64,000 nucleotides of DNA from CAYNJG01 sp964397295 (GTDB taxonomy: Bacteria > Planctomycetota > Planctomycetia > Pirellulales > Pirellulaceae): positions 1-64,000 of the forward strand of contig CAYNJG010000011.1 of assembly GCA_964397295.1 (NCBI GenBank), written 5' to 3'. Position numbers and translations under genes: made by a program. The notes beneath the pieces are model-generated. The model ran no database searches, had not been told where the DNA came from, and was given only the letters and a program-made list of their open reading frames with translations. Positions 7,380 through 15,641 of the stretch are shown here, one piece after another; positions within the stretch are counted from its first letter, which is position 1; each line of letters starts with the position of its first letter.

Positions 7380-8408
7380 TTAAGAAGGAATTTCAATGAT
7401 GGCTTTGATGACGCCTGTTTCGGGTTTCGTGAATTGGACGAACTCGTCAACGACAGTGTCGAACGTTGTGCGATGCGTGATCCAAGGTTGCGTGTCGATC
7501 GTGCCATCTTCGATCAAAGAAATGATGCGAGCGAAATCTTTCGGCAAGGAGTTGCGACACGCAAACAGGGTGAGTTCTTTCGCGTGCATGAGTGGATGGC
7601 GGAAGTGAATCTCTTCTGTCGTGATTCCGACATAGCCAACGCGCCCGGTCGGAGCTGCGTAATTCAAACAGCCGCTCATCGAATGCACGTTGCCCGTTGC
7701 GTCTACGACAACGGTTGGCAGTTCGCCACCGTTGACGGCCATGAGCCGTTCGACTTCGGTGTCGTCGCCTTTGAATTGAATTGTCTTGGTAACGCCCATC
7801 GTGTTTTGCACGAACTCAAGGCGATCGTTGTTCATGTCCATAACGGTGATTGATGCACCAGAGATCCGCGCGAACTCCAACACGGACAGACCAATCGGTC
7901 CGGCGCCGATGATCAGCATGTTCTCGTCTTTTTGCGGTGCGACCCGATCAACGGCGTGGCAGCCGATGCTAAGGGTTTCGACCAGCGCGAGTTGTTCCAT
8001 CTCTAGCGATTTTGAAACGTGTAGCTTACGTGCGGGCAATTTGAACATCGGGCGCAAGCCGCCATCGATGTGTACTCCCAGAACTTGCAGGTCGTTGCAG
8101 CAATTGGTGTTGCCGCGTTGGCTGGCGAAGCTATCCGGATTGTTGATGTAAGGCTCAACGGAACATCGATCACCCGATTTGATATCGGTGACAGCGCTAC
8201 CGACTTCCAACACTTCCACGCCCAGTTCATGGCCCGGGATTCGTGGGTAACTATAAAAAGGAAATTTTCCTAGGTAACCGCTTATGTCGGTGCCGCATAT
8301 TCCTACGCGATGCACACGGACTAGGGCCTCGTCGGCTGCTGGTGGACTTGGTTCGTCGATATCGTGCAGAGCGAACTGTTTGGGCGCCTCTAGAACTACA
8401 GCCTTCAT
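7380..8408 (-). CDS. Zinc-dependent alcohol dehydrogenase family (MDR), first gene of the sugar operon
   Basis: This medium-chain dehydrogenase has 342 residues. The N-terminal GroES-like half carries the catalytic zinc site C38 (GICGTD), H60-E61 (PGHELG) and probably C150. The Rossmann half has the motif GAGPIGLSVLE near residue 168. The region that normally holds four Cys ligands for structural zinc reads DSFASQRGNTNCC, so the first positions are Ser/Ala/Gln and only the CC at 103-104 remains. The structural zinc is probably lost or altered. The closest functional groups are sorbitol, threonine and galactonate-type dehydrogenases. As leader of the operon it may oxidise the sugar or a downstream acid. 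The role is inferred only from the neighbours. Confidence 0.88.
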   Translation of the reverse strand: MKAVVLEAPKQFALHDIDEPSPPAADEALVRVHRVGICGTDISGYLGKFPFYSYPRIPGHELGVEVLEVGSAVTDIKSGDRCSVEPYINNPDSFASQRGNTNCCNDLQVLGVHIDGGLRPMFKLPARKLHVSKSLEMEQLALVETLSIGCHAVDRVAPQKDENMLIIGAGPIGLSVLEFARISGASITVMDMNNDRLEFVQNTMGVTKTIQFKGDDTEVERLMAVNGGELPTVVVDATGNVHSMSGCLNYAAPTGRVGYVGITTEEIHFRHPLMHAKELTLFACRNSLPKDFARIISLIEDGTIDTQPWITHRTTFDTVVDEFVQFTKPETGVIKAIIEIPS

Positions 8409-8452
8409 TTTCGACCTAAAAGTTGGGCGTTTTGGATGAAAGTAAGCCTCGC

Positions 8453-8480
8453 ATTATCAACTTCGTGATGCAAAGTACAA
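8453..8480 (-). promoter_or_regulatory. Candidate sigma70-type promoter of the sugar operon
   Basis: On the minus strand TTGTAC (8480-8475) and GATAAT (8458-8453) are separated by 16 bases. They match four of six and five of six consensus positions. The start would fall near 8446, about 40 bases before the first codon at 8408. Moderate to weak evidence. Confidence 0.35.
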
Positions 8481-8673
8481 CCGACCGTGAAAACGCGATT
8501 AATCATGGTCTTTGCCCAATCAGCAGATACGGATTGACCAAGAAGACGCTCAGTAGAAACCGGAAAAACGTGAGTCGGTGGAAGGCAACATGTTGCCCGC
8601 ACCTCGACTCGCGATAAGTTATAGAACTTGGGCCCTCTATCGGGCATTTAGGAAGCGAAAACAAATCAATCAT

Positions 8674-8688
8674 TGAGAACCATTCTCA
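8674..8688. promoter_or_regulatory. Fur-box-like palindrome TGAGAA-CCA-TTCTCA
   Basis: The 315-base stretch 8409-8723 between the divergent dehydrogenase and DUF3467 genes holds no recognisable gene. Near its right end is a perfect 6-bp dyad with a 3-base centre, 36 bases before the DUF3467 ATG. It resembles the 7-1-7 Fur box (TGATAAT-N-ATTATCA) with changes at a few positions. Binding by a Fur-family regulator is only a suggestion. Confidence 0.3.
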
Positions 8689-8723
8689 GTGGAACATCTA
8701 ATTCGGAAAGTAGGACTGACAAG

Positions 8724-9068
8724 ATGGCAAAAGAAGAGAAAAAAGACGCACCGGCCGCACCTCAAAATCAGGTTCAGGTAGATGATGCGGATGCAGTTTG
8801 CGCGTACGCGAACTTCTGCCGCGTGACGGGCTCGCCCGAAGAACTGATTATCGACTTCGGTCTGAACAGCCAGCCAATGGGCGTGCCAACGGAGCCGATC
8901 GGTATCAAGCAACGGATCATCGTGAACTTCTTCACAGCGAAGCGGCTTCTGGCGGCACTGCACATGTCGGTCCAACGCCACGAGCAAGCGTTTGGCATTT
9001 TGGAAACAGACGTCCAGAAGCGATTGCAACCAGCAGCGAAGGCTCCAGCGCCCGAAGCGAAATCCTAG
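8724..9068 (+). CDS. DUF3467 domain protein
   Basis: This is a short 114-residue protein with a charged, Ala/Lys-rich N-terminus followed by the DUF3467 core. Core motifs are CAYANFCRVTGSPEELIIDFG, then QRIIVNFFTAKRLLAAL (residues about 30-95). DUF3467 proteins are small, cytoplasmic and of unknown function, common in planctomycetes and other bacteria. I use the ATG at 8724 (MAKEEKK) because AGGA precedes it by about 9 bases. An earlier start at 8673 would cover the palindrome and encode a Ser-rich extension. The C-terminus is Ala/Pro-rich. The gene is monocistronic and followed by two hairpins. Confidence 0.8.
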   Translation: MAKEEKKDAPAAPQNQVQVDDADAVCAYANFCRVTGSPEELIIDFGLNSQPMGVPTEPIGIKQRIIVNFFTAKRLLAALHMSVQRHEQAFGILETDVQKRLQPAAKAPAPEAKS

Positions 9069-9081
9069 ACGTTTCGTTTAA

Positions 9082-9143
9082 CTCGACGCTAATGTCGAGG
9101 GCTGTATTTATCCAAACGCCGGTAGTTCACGCTACTGGCGTTT
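9082..9143. terminator. Two hairpins forming a bidirectional terminator region
   Basis: CTCGAC/GTCGAG (9082-9087 with 9094-9099) is followed by a 12-bp stem, 9114-9125 with 9132-9143, one G-T pair and a 6-base loop. The second has AAA at its base and TTT at its end, so it suits both the plus-strand DUF3467 gene and the minus-strand manA-like gene that converge here. Confidence 0.65.
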
Positions 9144-9149
9144 GCTTAT

Positions 9150-10112
9150 TTACGGCAGATACATGTCCAGCAGCTTCACGTCACCAATGCTCGAGGCATT
9201 TAGTTCTCCACATGCGGCGGGAAGCAAAACGGTTTCGCCATGCTGGACGGTTTCGTTCGCTATCGTGATTTCGCCTTCTAAAACAACCACGATGTGACAC
9301 GTGTTGTCTCCGCCGATCGCGTGAGTTCCGCTGAACATAACTCGGTCGAGCACGAACTTGTCGCAGGCTACCAGTCTTTCGACGTTTGCCGTCTCCGTTT
9401 TAGCGGCATCCGAGATCGAGATTGGTCCGCGGTCATAGTCCGTGACTGCAAGTCCTTGTTCGATGTGCAGCGGTCTCGATTTTCCGTCAGCGCCAACACG
9501 GTTCCAATCGAACAGTCGGTATGTCGTGTTGCTCGCCTGTTGAATCTCTGCGACCAACAATCCATCACCGAGCGCATGCACGGTTCCTGCTGGAATGAAA
9601 ACGCAATCTCCAGGCTGTGGCTGTATCTTATGCAATGCTTCTTCGCAGGTGCCGTTTTCGATGTGCTGGCGAAGCGTGGTCGCGTCGATGCCGGGTCGCA
9701 ACCCCGCGTAAAGGCAGCTGCCAGGTTCGGCGGACATGATCACCCAGGCTTCCGTTTTGCCCAGGTCCGGTGGGTTAAGCTTCGCGCCCTGTTCGTCGTT
9801 GGGGTGAACTTGTACGGATAGCTTGCGTTGGCAATCCAGGAATTTGAACAGCAGTGGAAATTGAGTCTGCGGATGGTGATTGCCCAGTAACGATTCGCCC
9901 TCGTCTGCCACGAGCGATGCCAACGTGCGTCCCTTCAGCGAACCGTTTGCGACGATTGATTGATCTTCGCCGTGATCAACGACTTCCCAGCTTTCTGCGT
10001 AGATGTTTTCATCGTCAGGAATCGGCTTGTTCAAAACGGTTTTGAGTCGCCCGCCGCCCCAGATGTAGCTGCGGAAGACGGGCTCGAATCGTAGTGGATA
10101 GGGCGATTGCAT
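9150..10112 (-). CDS. manA: Mannose-6-phosphate isomerase, class I
   Basis: This zinc enzyme interconverts mannose-6-phosphate and fructose-6-phosphate, feeding GDP-mannose and GDP-fucose synthesis for glycans. Its 320 residues match the short bacterial type I form. The cupin metal ligands are visible as Q101 and H103 (SVQVHPND), E121 (KTEAWVIM) and H179 (PAGTVHALGDG). The N-terminal SYIWGG and the phosphate-site region are also typical. It is transcribed alone, convergent with DUF3467 and divergent from tatC. A supply role for the exopolysaccharide locus 30 kb away is possible, but it is a housekeeping enzyme. The length is slightly below the E. coli enzyme, as expected for the Bacillus-like class. 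Confidence 0.93.
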   Translation of the reverse strand: MQSPYPLRFEPVFRSYIWGGGRLKTVLNKPIPDDENIYAESWEVVDHGEDQSIVANGSLKGRTLASLVADEGESLLGNHHPQTQFPLLFKFLDCQRKLSVQVHPNDEQGAKLNPPDLGKTEAWVIMSAEPGSCLYAGLRPGIDATTLRQHIENGTCEEALHKIQPQPGDCVFIPAGTVHALGDGLLVAEIQQASNTTYRLFDWNRVGADGKSRPLHIEQGLAVTDYDRGPISISDAAKTETANVERLVACDKFVLDRVMFSGTHAIGGDNTCHIVVVLEGEITIANETVQHGETVLLPAACGELNASSIGDVKLLDMYLP

Positions 10113-10369
10113 CGTGTTTTCTCACGTTTCGTGTCGGCAGGAGCCATCAGACGGAGGCGGCTGTCACCTAGATACTATTGTTAACGAATTTGATGACAGA
10201 ACGACAGGAGGCAGATGTTGAAGTCGCTCCGCGTGAGTGTTATCCTCGTGGGATAGCGACGTGACGCAAGTCATGATCGCGAACGACGCGCCCTGTTGAC
10301 TAGGCCTCTTCGGCGCTCTTGCCGGTGTCGTCCGTTTCCATCGTATTTTCTCGAACAGAGTGTGTGATT

Positions 10370-11413
10370 ATGTCTCGCTTGCCGAACGAGGATCTCTTCG
10401 AAGGCAAAAAAATGTCCTTCGGTGAACACTTAGAAGAGCTCCGCACCACACTGGTCAAGTCGCTCTACGGCTTGGCAGTCGGTGTCGTCATTGGGTTTTG
10501 CATTTCCAAGTACGTGATCAGTGTCGTCGTTTCTCCGTTGGAAGACGCACTCAAGCAATACTACGTCACGCGTACGGTCGATACGATTGCCGACGAATAC
10601 AGCCTTGACGACGAAGCTCGCACGGCAATGGCGGAGACGATCAATGAAAAGGGCTTCGTCTTTGAAGACCTGTACATCGAACGGTCTGAGTTCCAAAAAC
10701 TAGTCAATAACTCCGACGAGGGTGTGGCATTGATGTCACAAGACGAAGTCGAAAGCAAAGAGCTTCCGCAATTCGATTTTGTCCGGGTCCGAATTTGGAA
10801 GGATGTGGCGTATCGCATTCAATCGATTTCCGCGACCGAGCCATTTTTCTCATGGATGAAAGTGGGAGTCATCTCGGGTCTCACGATCGCTGCTCCATGG
10901 ATCTTTCTTCAGCTTTGGATCTTCGTTGCAGAAGGTCTCTATCCGACGGAACGGAAGTACGTCTACATCTACTTGCCATTTAGCCTGCTGTTGTTTTTAG
11001 CAGGCGCATGTCTGGCGTATTTCTTTGTTTTCGAACCTGTGCTCAAGTTTTTGCTCTCGTTTAACACCACGATGGGCGCGGAACCCAATCTAATCATCAG
11101 TGAGTGGCTCGGGTTTTTCTTGATGTTGCCGTTGGGCTTTGGAATCGGATTCCAATTGCCGCTGGTCATGCTGTTTTTGAATCGCATTGGGGTCGTCAGT
11201 GTTGAGACGTATCTGAGCCAGTGGCGTATTGCGATTTTGATCATTTTCGTTGCCGCAATGTTGCTTACTCCGTCAGACCCAACAAGCATGTTATTGTTGG
11301 CCGTACCGCTGACGCTTTTGTATTTTCTGGGAATCGCGATGTGCAAGTATTTGCCACAACGTAAGAGTCCATTTGGCGAAGGCTACGATCCCGGCACGGA
11401 GCTGCAGGATTGA
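10370..11413 (+). CDS. tatC: Twin-arginine translocase subunit TatC with enlarged first external loop
   Basis: TatC is the signal-peptide receptor of the Tat export system in the inner membrane. The cytoplasmic N-terminus carries the conserved FGEHLEELR motif, and TM1 follows (about residues 26-45). An unusually long loop of about 110 mostly acidic residues precedes the conserved TEPFFSWMKVG motif at about 155-166. TM2 to TM6 then follow normally (IAAPWIFLQLWIFVAEGLYPTERKY, the conserved F-x-F region and the DPTS motif before TM6). Typical TatC has about 250 residues, whereas this has 347, all of the excess in the first periplasmic loop. I chose the ATG at 10370 (MSRLPNEDLF). The ORF extends upstream to 10319. 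No tatA/B is adjacent. Confidence 0.92.
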   Translation: MSRLPNEDLFEGKKMSFGEHLEELRTTLVKSLYGLAVGVVIGFCISKYVISVVVSPLEDALKQYYVTRTVDTIADEYSLDDEARTAMAETINEKGFVFEDLYIERSEFQKLVNNSDEGVALMSQDEVESKELPQFDFVRVRIWKDVAYRIQSISATEPFFSWMKVGVISGLTIAAPWIFLQLWIFVAEGLYPTERKYVYIYLPFSLLLFLAGACLAYFFVFEPVLKFLLSFNTTMGAEPNLIISEWLGFFLMLPLGFGIGFQLPLVMLFLNRIGVVSVETYLSQWRIAILIIFVAAMLLTPSDPTSMLLLAVPLTLLYFLGIAMCKYLPQRKSPFGEGYDPGTELQD

Positions 11414-11435
11414 CGCACATGGAAGCGGAATGGGT

Positions 11436-11463
11436 GCAAGCCCTCCCTTATTCAAGGGCTTGC
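11436..11463. terminator. 9-bp hairpin at convergent tatC / DUF4129 gene ends
   Basis: GCAAGCCCT (11436-11444) pairs perfectly with AGGGCTTGC (11455-11463) around a 10-base loop. It lies 23 bases after the tatC stop, and its loop contains the stop codon of the minus-strand DUF4129 gene. Likely shared terminator. Confidence 0.55.
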
Positions 11464-13280
11464 CACAACGCTTGCACATGTTTCACGGTTTCTTGTCCAA
11501 GTGACTGCGGTGCATACGCGGCCTGGTTGTACAACACAGCGAGGTTCCGAGCGTGCGGTCCGACGGCCTTGTGTGCCGAAGAAACTTGGCCAGCGAATTC
11601 CAGCGGCGTCTGATCATCATTTCGAGCACATTGTTGCTCGTATGCCCATGCTTGAAGTGCTTCAAACGAATACGCGACAAGTTGCTGGGGGCTGAGGCGG
11701 CTGGCTTGCCCGGTCGTGAACGGATTTTTGAAAGAGCGAAACGGTCGCGGAACTGGCGCCTTGGGTGCGATTTCTTCCTCTTCGTGTGACTCTTCTCTTT
11801 CCTTACCACCGAAGAGCCGTCGAAAGAACTCTCCAATGTCTCGGATGAAGGCGCGGATCGCGGCAAGGATTTGACGCCCGTAGAAATACATCACAACGAG
11901 AATCGCAATGCCTACGATCACAAAGTAGACGATCTTGGGCAGCGGCGGCAGTGATAGGTTTTTGAGGGGATTGAGTTCGGGGGGCTTGGGTAGCGGCTGC
12001 GGTTTGCTGCCCGATTGGTTGGATTCGTTGTCGTTCTTGTCGTCGTTTTGTCCGTCTTCGTTGTCGCCTTCTTGTTGGTCGCCCGATTCGGATTCGCTTT
12101 CACCGCCTTCGGAGTCTTCTTTTTCTCCGTCTTGTCTTTCTCGTTCGCCGCGGTTGCTGTCGGGGCGTCCCTTGTCCGAATCTTCGTCGTTGTCGCCTTC
12201 TTGCTTGCCTTTGTCTTTCGAATCGTTCTTGCCGCCGTCTTCCGACTTGTTTTGGCCTCCTTCGCCTTTCTTTCCTTCTTGCTTTCCGCGTTTTGCGTCT
12301 TTGGATGCTTGTTTGCCTTGCTCTGAATCGCTTTCCGCTTCGTCATCGGACTCGCCCGATCCGTTTCTGTCTTCGCTTTTGACGCCTTCTTTCCCCATCG
12401 CATTTCGATTCGCCTCTAAGTCATCTCGCGAAGTGACTTTGTCGAATTGGTTCGAGAGGGCTTCCACCATTGAGTATCCCGTATTGGGACGCGGTAAGAG
12501 CAAACACAGCAGCATTAGCCCGATGATGACGGCGCCGCCGGTGCCCAGCCATGTTGCGGCCATCTTTTCGCTGAAGGGTAAGCGTCGCTGGAAGAGATAA
12601 CGTCGCATTTGCAGGAAGCTGGTGATCATCATCAGCGCAAGAGCACTCGCGACGTACGTGCACAACAATAGGAAACCAGCGCCGCGACCTCTTTCTTCGA
12701 TCAGAGATTGGCCAATCCCGAATACCGGAATCGCGGCCAAGCCAAAGTAGATGACCCATACGCCTGGGGTGTGATGCCTCTGCCTACGATTTTTCCAGCG
12801 TTGCCAGAACGAGGTTGATTCGGTTTTTTCGCGATCGGTGGTCGCATCGTCGTCGAACTCCGATGCTTCGTCCTTGCCGATCGTTTGAAGCAAACCTTCA
12901 CCGGACGCATCTTTTTGTTCGTCTAGAACGGTGCAATCCCAAGTAAGTTTGTCCGTGCTCCACCAAATGAAGAGAATTAACGGGATATTTAGCCAGGGAC
13001 CGATGTCGGTGAACTTCATCAAGTTGAGAATCGCAACGACTCCGAGAGGCAGCGCAAACGCACTGGCGTACTCACGGCCTTCTTCGATAGCAATGCGAGA
13101 GACGAGCACGGCAGCCATCACAAAAAGTCCGGTTGCGAAGTGCAGTCGAGTGTAATACTCGCCGTCGTAGAAACATTGGAGAATAAAAAAGGTCAGGCTG
13201 CCGACGAGTATCATGACCAGCACGGGCGAGACGATCAGCACCAGAATATCACTGAGGTTTTCGAGGCTGCGTTTCGGCAT
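11448..13280 (-). CDS. Large membrane protein with C-terminal DUF4129 domain and long charged low-complexity region
   Basis: This 610-residue protein is the third gene of a MoxR/DUF58 operon. Four to six hydrophobic segments occupy about residues 10-270. A strongly charged, Asp/Glu/Lys/Gly/Ser-rich disordered stretch follows at about 290-430. One more TM (YFVIVGIAILVVMYFYG, near 445-462) precedes a C-terminal DUF4129 domain (about 510-608, SRLSPQQLVAYSFEALQAWA through TPLEFAGQV). DUF4129 usually sits at the C-terminus of transglutaminase-like proteins in such operons. Here I see no transglutaminase Cys-His-Asp core, so the protein seems to be a transglutaminase-less version. The function is unknown, possibly envelope assembly or chaperoning by the MoxR system. 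Confidence 0.8.
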   Translation of the reverse strand: MPKRSLENLSDILVLIVSPVLVMILVGSLTFFILQCFYDGEYYTRLHFATGLFVMAAVLVSRIAIEEGREYASAFALPLGVVAILNLMKFTDIGPWLNIPLILFIWWSTDKLTWDCTVLDEQKDASGEGLLQTIGKDEASEFDDDATTDREKTESTSFWQRWKNRRQRHHTPGVWVIYFGLAAIPVFGIGQSLIEERGRGAGFLLLCTYVASALALMMITSFLQMRRYLFQRRLPFSEKMAATWLGTGGAVIIGLMLLCLLLPRPNTGYSMVEALSNQFDKVTSRDDLEANRNAMGKEGVKSEDRNGSGESDDEAESDSEQGKQASKDAKRGKQEGKKGEGGQNKSEDGGKNDSKDKGKQEGDNDEDSDKGRPDSNRGERERQDGEKEDSEGGESESESGDQQEGDNEDGQNDDKNDNESNQSGSKPQPLPKPPELNPLKNLSLPPLPKIVYFVIVGIAILVVMYFYGRQILAAIRAFIRDIGEFFRRLFGGKEREESHEEEEIAPKAPVPRPFRSFKNPFTTGQASRLSPQQLVAYSFEALQAWAYEQQCARNDDQTPLEFAGQVSSAHKAVGPHARNLAVLYNQAAYAPQSLGQETVKHVQALWQALE

Positions 13281-14600
13281 TTACGAGACTCCTACGCCAA
13301 AAAACTGCTGCTTGGCAATCGTTGGAATCGCTTGTTCGTCCTTCAATTGATGCGTCGTGATACCTTCAGCAAGCAACCACTTCGCCGCATCAGAATAGTC
13401 GTACGGTTCGTAGATGTTCAATATTGCCGATACCGCGTAGCCCTGTCGTCGTAAGTTGCCGAGTGCTACCGCGAATCGCTCTTCCACCGTTTGCAGGATT
13501 GCAATGACCGTTGCGTTTTTGGGGAGACGACAGCCCGTTTCCATCACAAGTCGGTCAAAGGTCAGTCCGTCCGTAAGTTCCGCACGGGCAAGTGCCAACT
13601 GCAGACGGCGCAATTGTTCTGGGCCGCGATCCGGTTCGTGTACCTGTGGACGAAGTCGATCGCTTTCGGACAACATGGACGCCGATTGTTTTGCGGTGTT
13701 GCGTGAGCGTAGGTCGTAGTCCCAACCTTGCTCACGCACACGGTCGGCTGCATCACGCGCATTGGTGACGAGACCGACTTGTTGCCCCATGTCGTACAGA
13801 TAATGGCTGAGTGACGTGGCTGCCATGATGGCCAATTCGCTTCTCATGGGTTCGTGTTTTTTCGGATGCGAGTCTTTGTGGAAGTCCAATAGAATCGTCG
13901 CACCAGCCACCGTGGATGGCTCGTAGATCTTGCTATGCAGCGTTCCCGTCCGAGCCGTCGCCCCCCAGTGAACGCGGTTCAGCGGATCGCCCGGTTCGTA
14001 TTCGCGAACGCCCGCATTCCGTGTGGGATCTTCGTACAACCGATGTGTTATCTGGACTTCACCGAGTGGCCGCTTGGATGCGATATCGTAGCCTTCCAGC
14101 GGAATCACTGGCGGCAATACGGTCAGAAACGTCGGCTTTGTCAGCACGCGATACCGACGATGCAACCCAAAAAGGTCACCGGTCTCCATTACCAGTGGGC
14201 CGATTTGATAGTAACCGCGGCGGTTGCATTTCATTTTGTACATGATCGATTTCGACTTGCCGCTGAGAATGCTCGATAAGAGCACGCGTCGCCCGGTGAC
14301 TTTTAGATTGGGCGGTCGATGAATGAGCGCTCGACGCGGAAGAAGATCTTCCAACAACGTCCAAGCAATCGGTAATGCACCGGTGTTTTCGATCTTCGCA
14401 ATCACGGCGACCGTTTCACCAGTGTCTACTTCTTGACGGCTGAGCTCACGTCCGGCTGTAAGACTTTCGCTCCAACGATTTGTCATCCAGCGACTTGCCA
14501 AGATAACACCGATCAACGCGTACAGCGCATACGCCAACATGCCTAGCCGAAACGTTAGGGCGACGATGAGCAGAACGATGCAAGCGCCGAGCCAGCTCAT
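13281..14600 (-). CDS. DUF58 domain protein (vWA-like, MoxR partner)
   Basis: This is a 439-residue membrane-anchored DUF58 protein. Two N-terminal hydrophobic segments (about 1-40) are followed by a beta-rich region. The DUF58 motif GDPLNRVHWGATARTGTLHSKIYEP comes near residue 205, with the family's R-x-Y-x-PGD pattern (VREYEPGDP). After it comes a vWA-like segment ILLDFHKDSH. It directly abuts the DUF4129 gene with no spacer, and its ATG overlaps the moxR stop by four bases (ATGA). The trio moxR-DUF58-DUF4129 is a recurrent bacterial operon of uncertain function. Confidence 0.88.
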   Translation of the reverse strand: MSWLGACIVLLIVALTFRLGMLAYALYALIGVILASRWMTNRWSESLTAGRELSRQEVDTGETVAVIAKIENTGALPIAWTLLEDLLPRRALIHRPPNLKVTGRRVLLSSILSGKSKSIMYKMKCNRRGYYQIGPLVMETGDLFGLHRRYRVLTKPTFLTVLPPVIPLEGYDIASKRPLGEVQITHRLYEDPTRNAGVREYEPGDPLNRVHWGATARTGTLHSKIYEPSTVAGATILLDFHKDSHPKKHEPMRSELAIMAATSLSHYLYDMGQQVGLVTNARDAADRVREQGWDYDLRSRNTAKQSASMLSESDRLRPQVHEPDRGPEQLRRLQLALARAELTDGLTFDRLVMETGCRLPKNATVIAILQTVEERFAVALGNLRRQGYAVSAILNIYEPYDYSDAAKWLLAEGITTHQLKDEQAIPTIAKQQFFGVGVS

Positions 14601-15553
14601 GCGGATGCCTGCTGCGAAATGAGCGGGACTGGAATCTCTGCGACGACGTCGTTGATGACCTCGGCGGCGGTGACTTTTCTGAGTCGACTTTCCGGTTGCA
14701 GGATTACACGGTGCATCAAAATCGGTCCTGCGATTCGTTTTACGTCGTCGGGCTGGACGAAGTTCCGACCACGCACTGCCGCAAGTGCTTGGGACCCGCG
14801 AAACAATGCAATCGACGCTCGTGGACTTGCACCGAGACGCAGGTCTTCGTGATCGCGGGTGGCGTGCACGATCTGTCCAAGGTAGCTGCGTATCTTCGGA
14901 TCGACGTGGATTTTTCGTACTGCTTGCTGTGCCGCAACCATTTCTTCCGCAGACACGACGGGCGACATCGAATCAATCGGATGAGAAATTTGCAGCTTGT
15001 CTAGCATCTGCAATTCTTCGTCGAGCGTTGGGTAGCCCAGACTAAACCGCATGAAAAAGCGATCGAGCTGAGCTTCCGGCAACGGAAACGTACCTTCGTG
15101 ATCAACGGGGTTTTGCGTCGCGATGACGATGAACGGAGGCTGCAGTTTTCGCGTCTCGCCATCGACGCTCACAGAGCGTTCAGCCATTGCTTCCAACAAC
15201 GCCGCTTGTGCGCGAGGCGTGGCCCGGTTGATTTCGTCGGCCAGTACGAGTTGTGCAAAAATAGGGCCGGGGCGAAATTCGAATTCACCGGACTTCTGAT
15301 TGAAGATTGACATTCCCGAAATATCGGTTGGCAGCAAATCAGGTGTGCACTGGATGCGTTTGAACGTACAACCCACACTTTGCGCCAGTGCACGAGCGAG
15401 CATAGTTTTTGCTACGCCAGGAACGTCTTCAAGAAGAAGGTGACCCTCGCACAACCAGGATGTGATCGCCAACACAATTTGTTGACGCTTGCCAACGATA
15501 GCCTGCTCGACATTGCCAACTATTCGTTTCGCGATTTCAGAAACTTGCACCAC
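14597..15553 (-). CDS. MoxR-family AAA+ ATPase
   Basis: MoxR ATPases are thought to act as chaperones in the maturation of membrane or periplasmic complexes together with DUF58 proteins. The 318-residue protein has Walker A in EDVPGVAKTMLA (about residues 38-49), Walker B LVLADEINRA (about 102-111), sensor 1 VIATQNPVDHEGT (about 147-159) and the ARLGASPRAS arginine region near 245. GTG at 15553 is the first possible start and gives the usual length. It is the first gene of the operon, with a leaderless-looking 88-base gap to the kinase gene upstream. Confidence 0.92.
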   Translation of the reverse strand: MVQVSEIAKRIVGNVEQAIVGKRQQIVLAITSWLCEGHLLLEDVPGVAKTMLARALAQSVGCTFKRIQCTPDLLPTDISGMSIFNQKSGEFEFRPGPIFAQLVLADEINRATPRAQAALLEAMAERSVSVDGETRKLQPPFIVIATQNPVDHEGTFPLPEAQLDRFFMRFSLGYPTLDEELQMLDKLQISHPIDSMSPVVSAEEMVAAQQAVRKIHVDPKIRSYLGQIVHATRDHEDLRLGASPRASIALFRGSQALAAVRGRNFVQPDDVKRIAGPILMHRVILQPESRLRKVTAAEVINDVVAEIPVPLISQQASA

Positions 15554-15641
15554 TTCGCCTCGTCACTCGGACAATCTGATTCCGGTGATATTATCGTCGA
15601 AAGTGGTGCTGGTTTCCAAACGCAGCTGGGAAAAGAGTGAT

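Noticed and set aside
11935..12600. 221-codon Ser/Pro/Leu-rich plus-strand ORF
   Set aside because: Antisense of the acidic low-complexity part of the DUF4129 protein.
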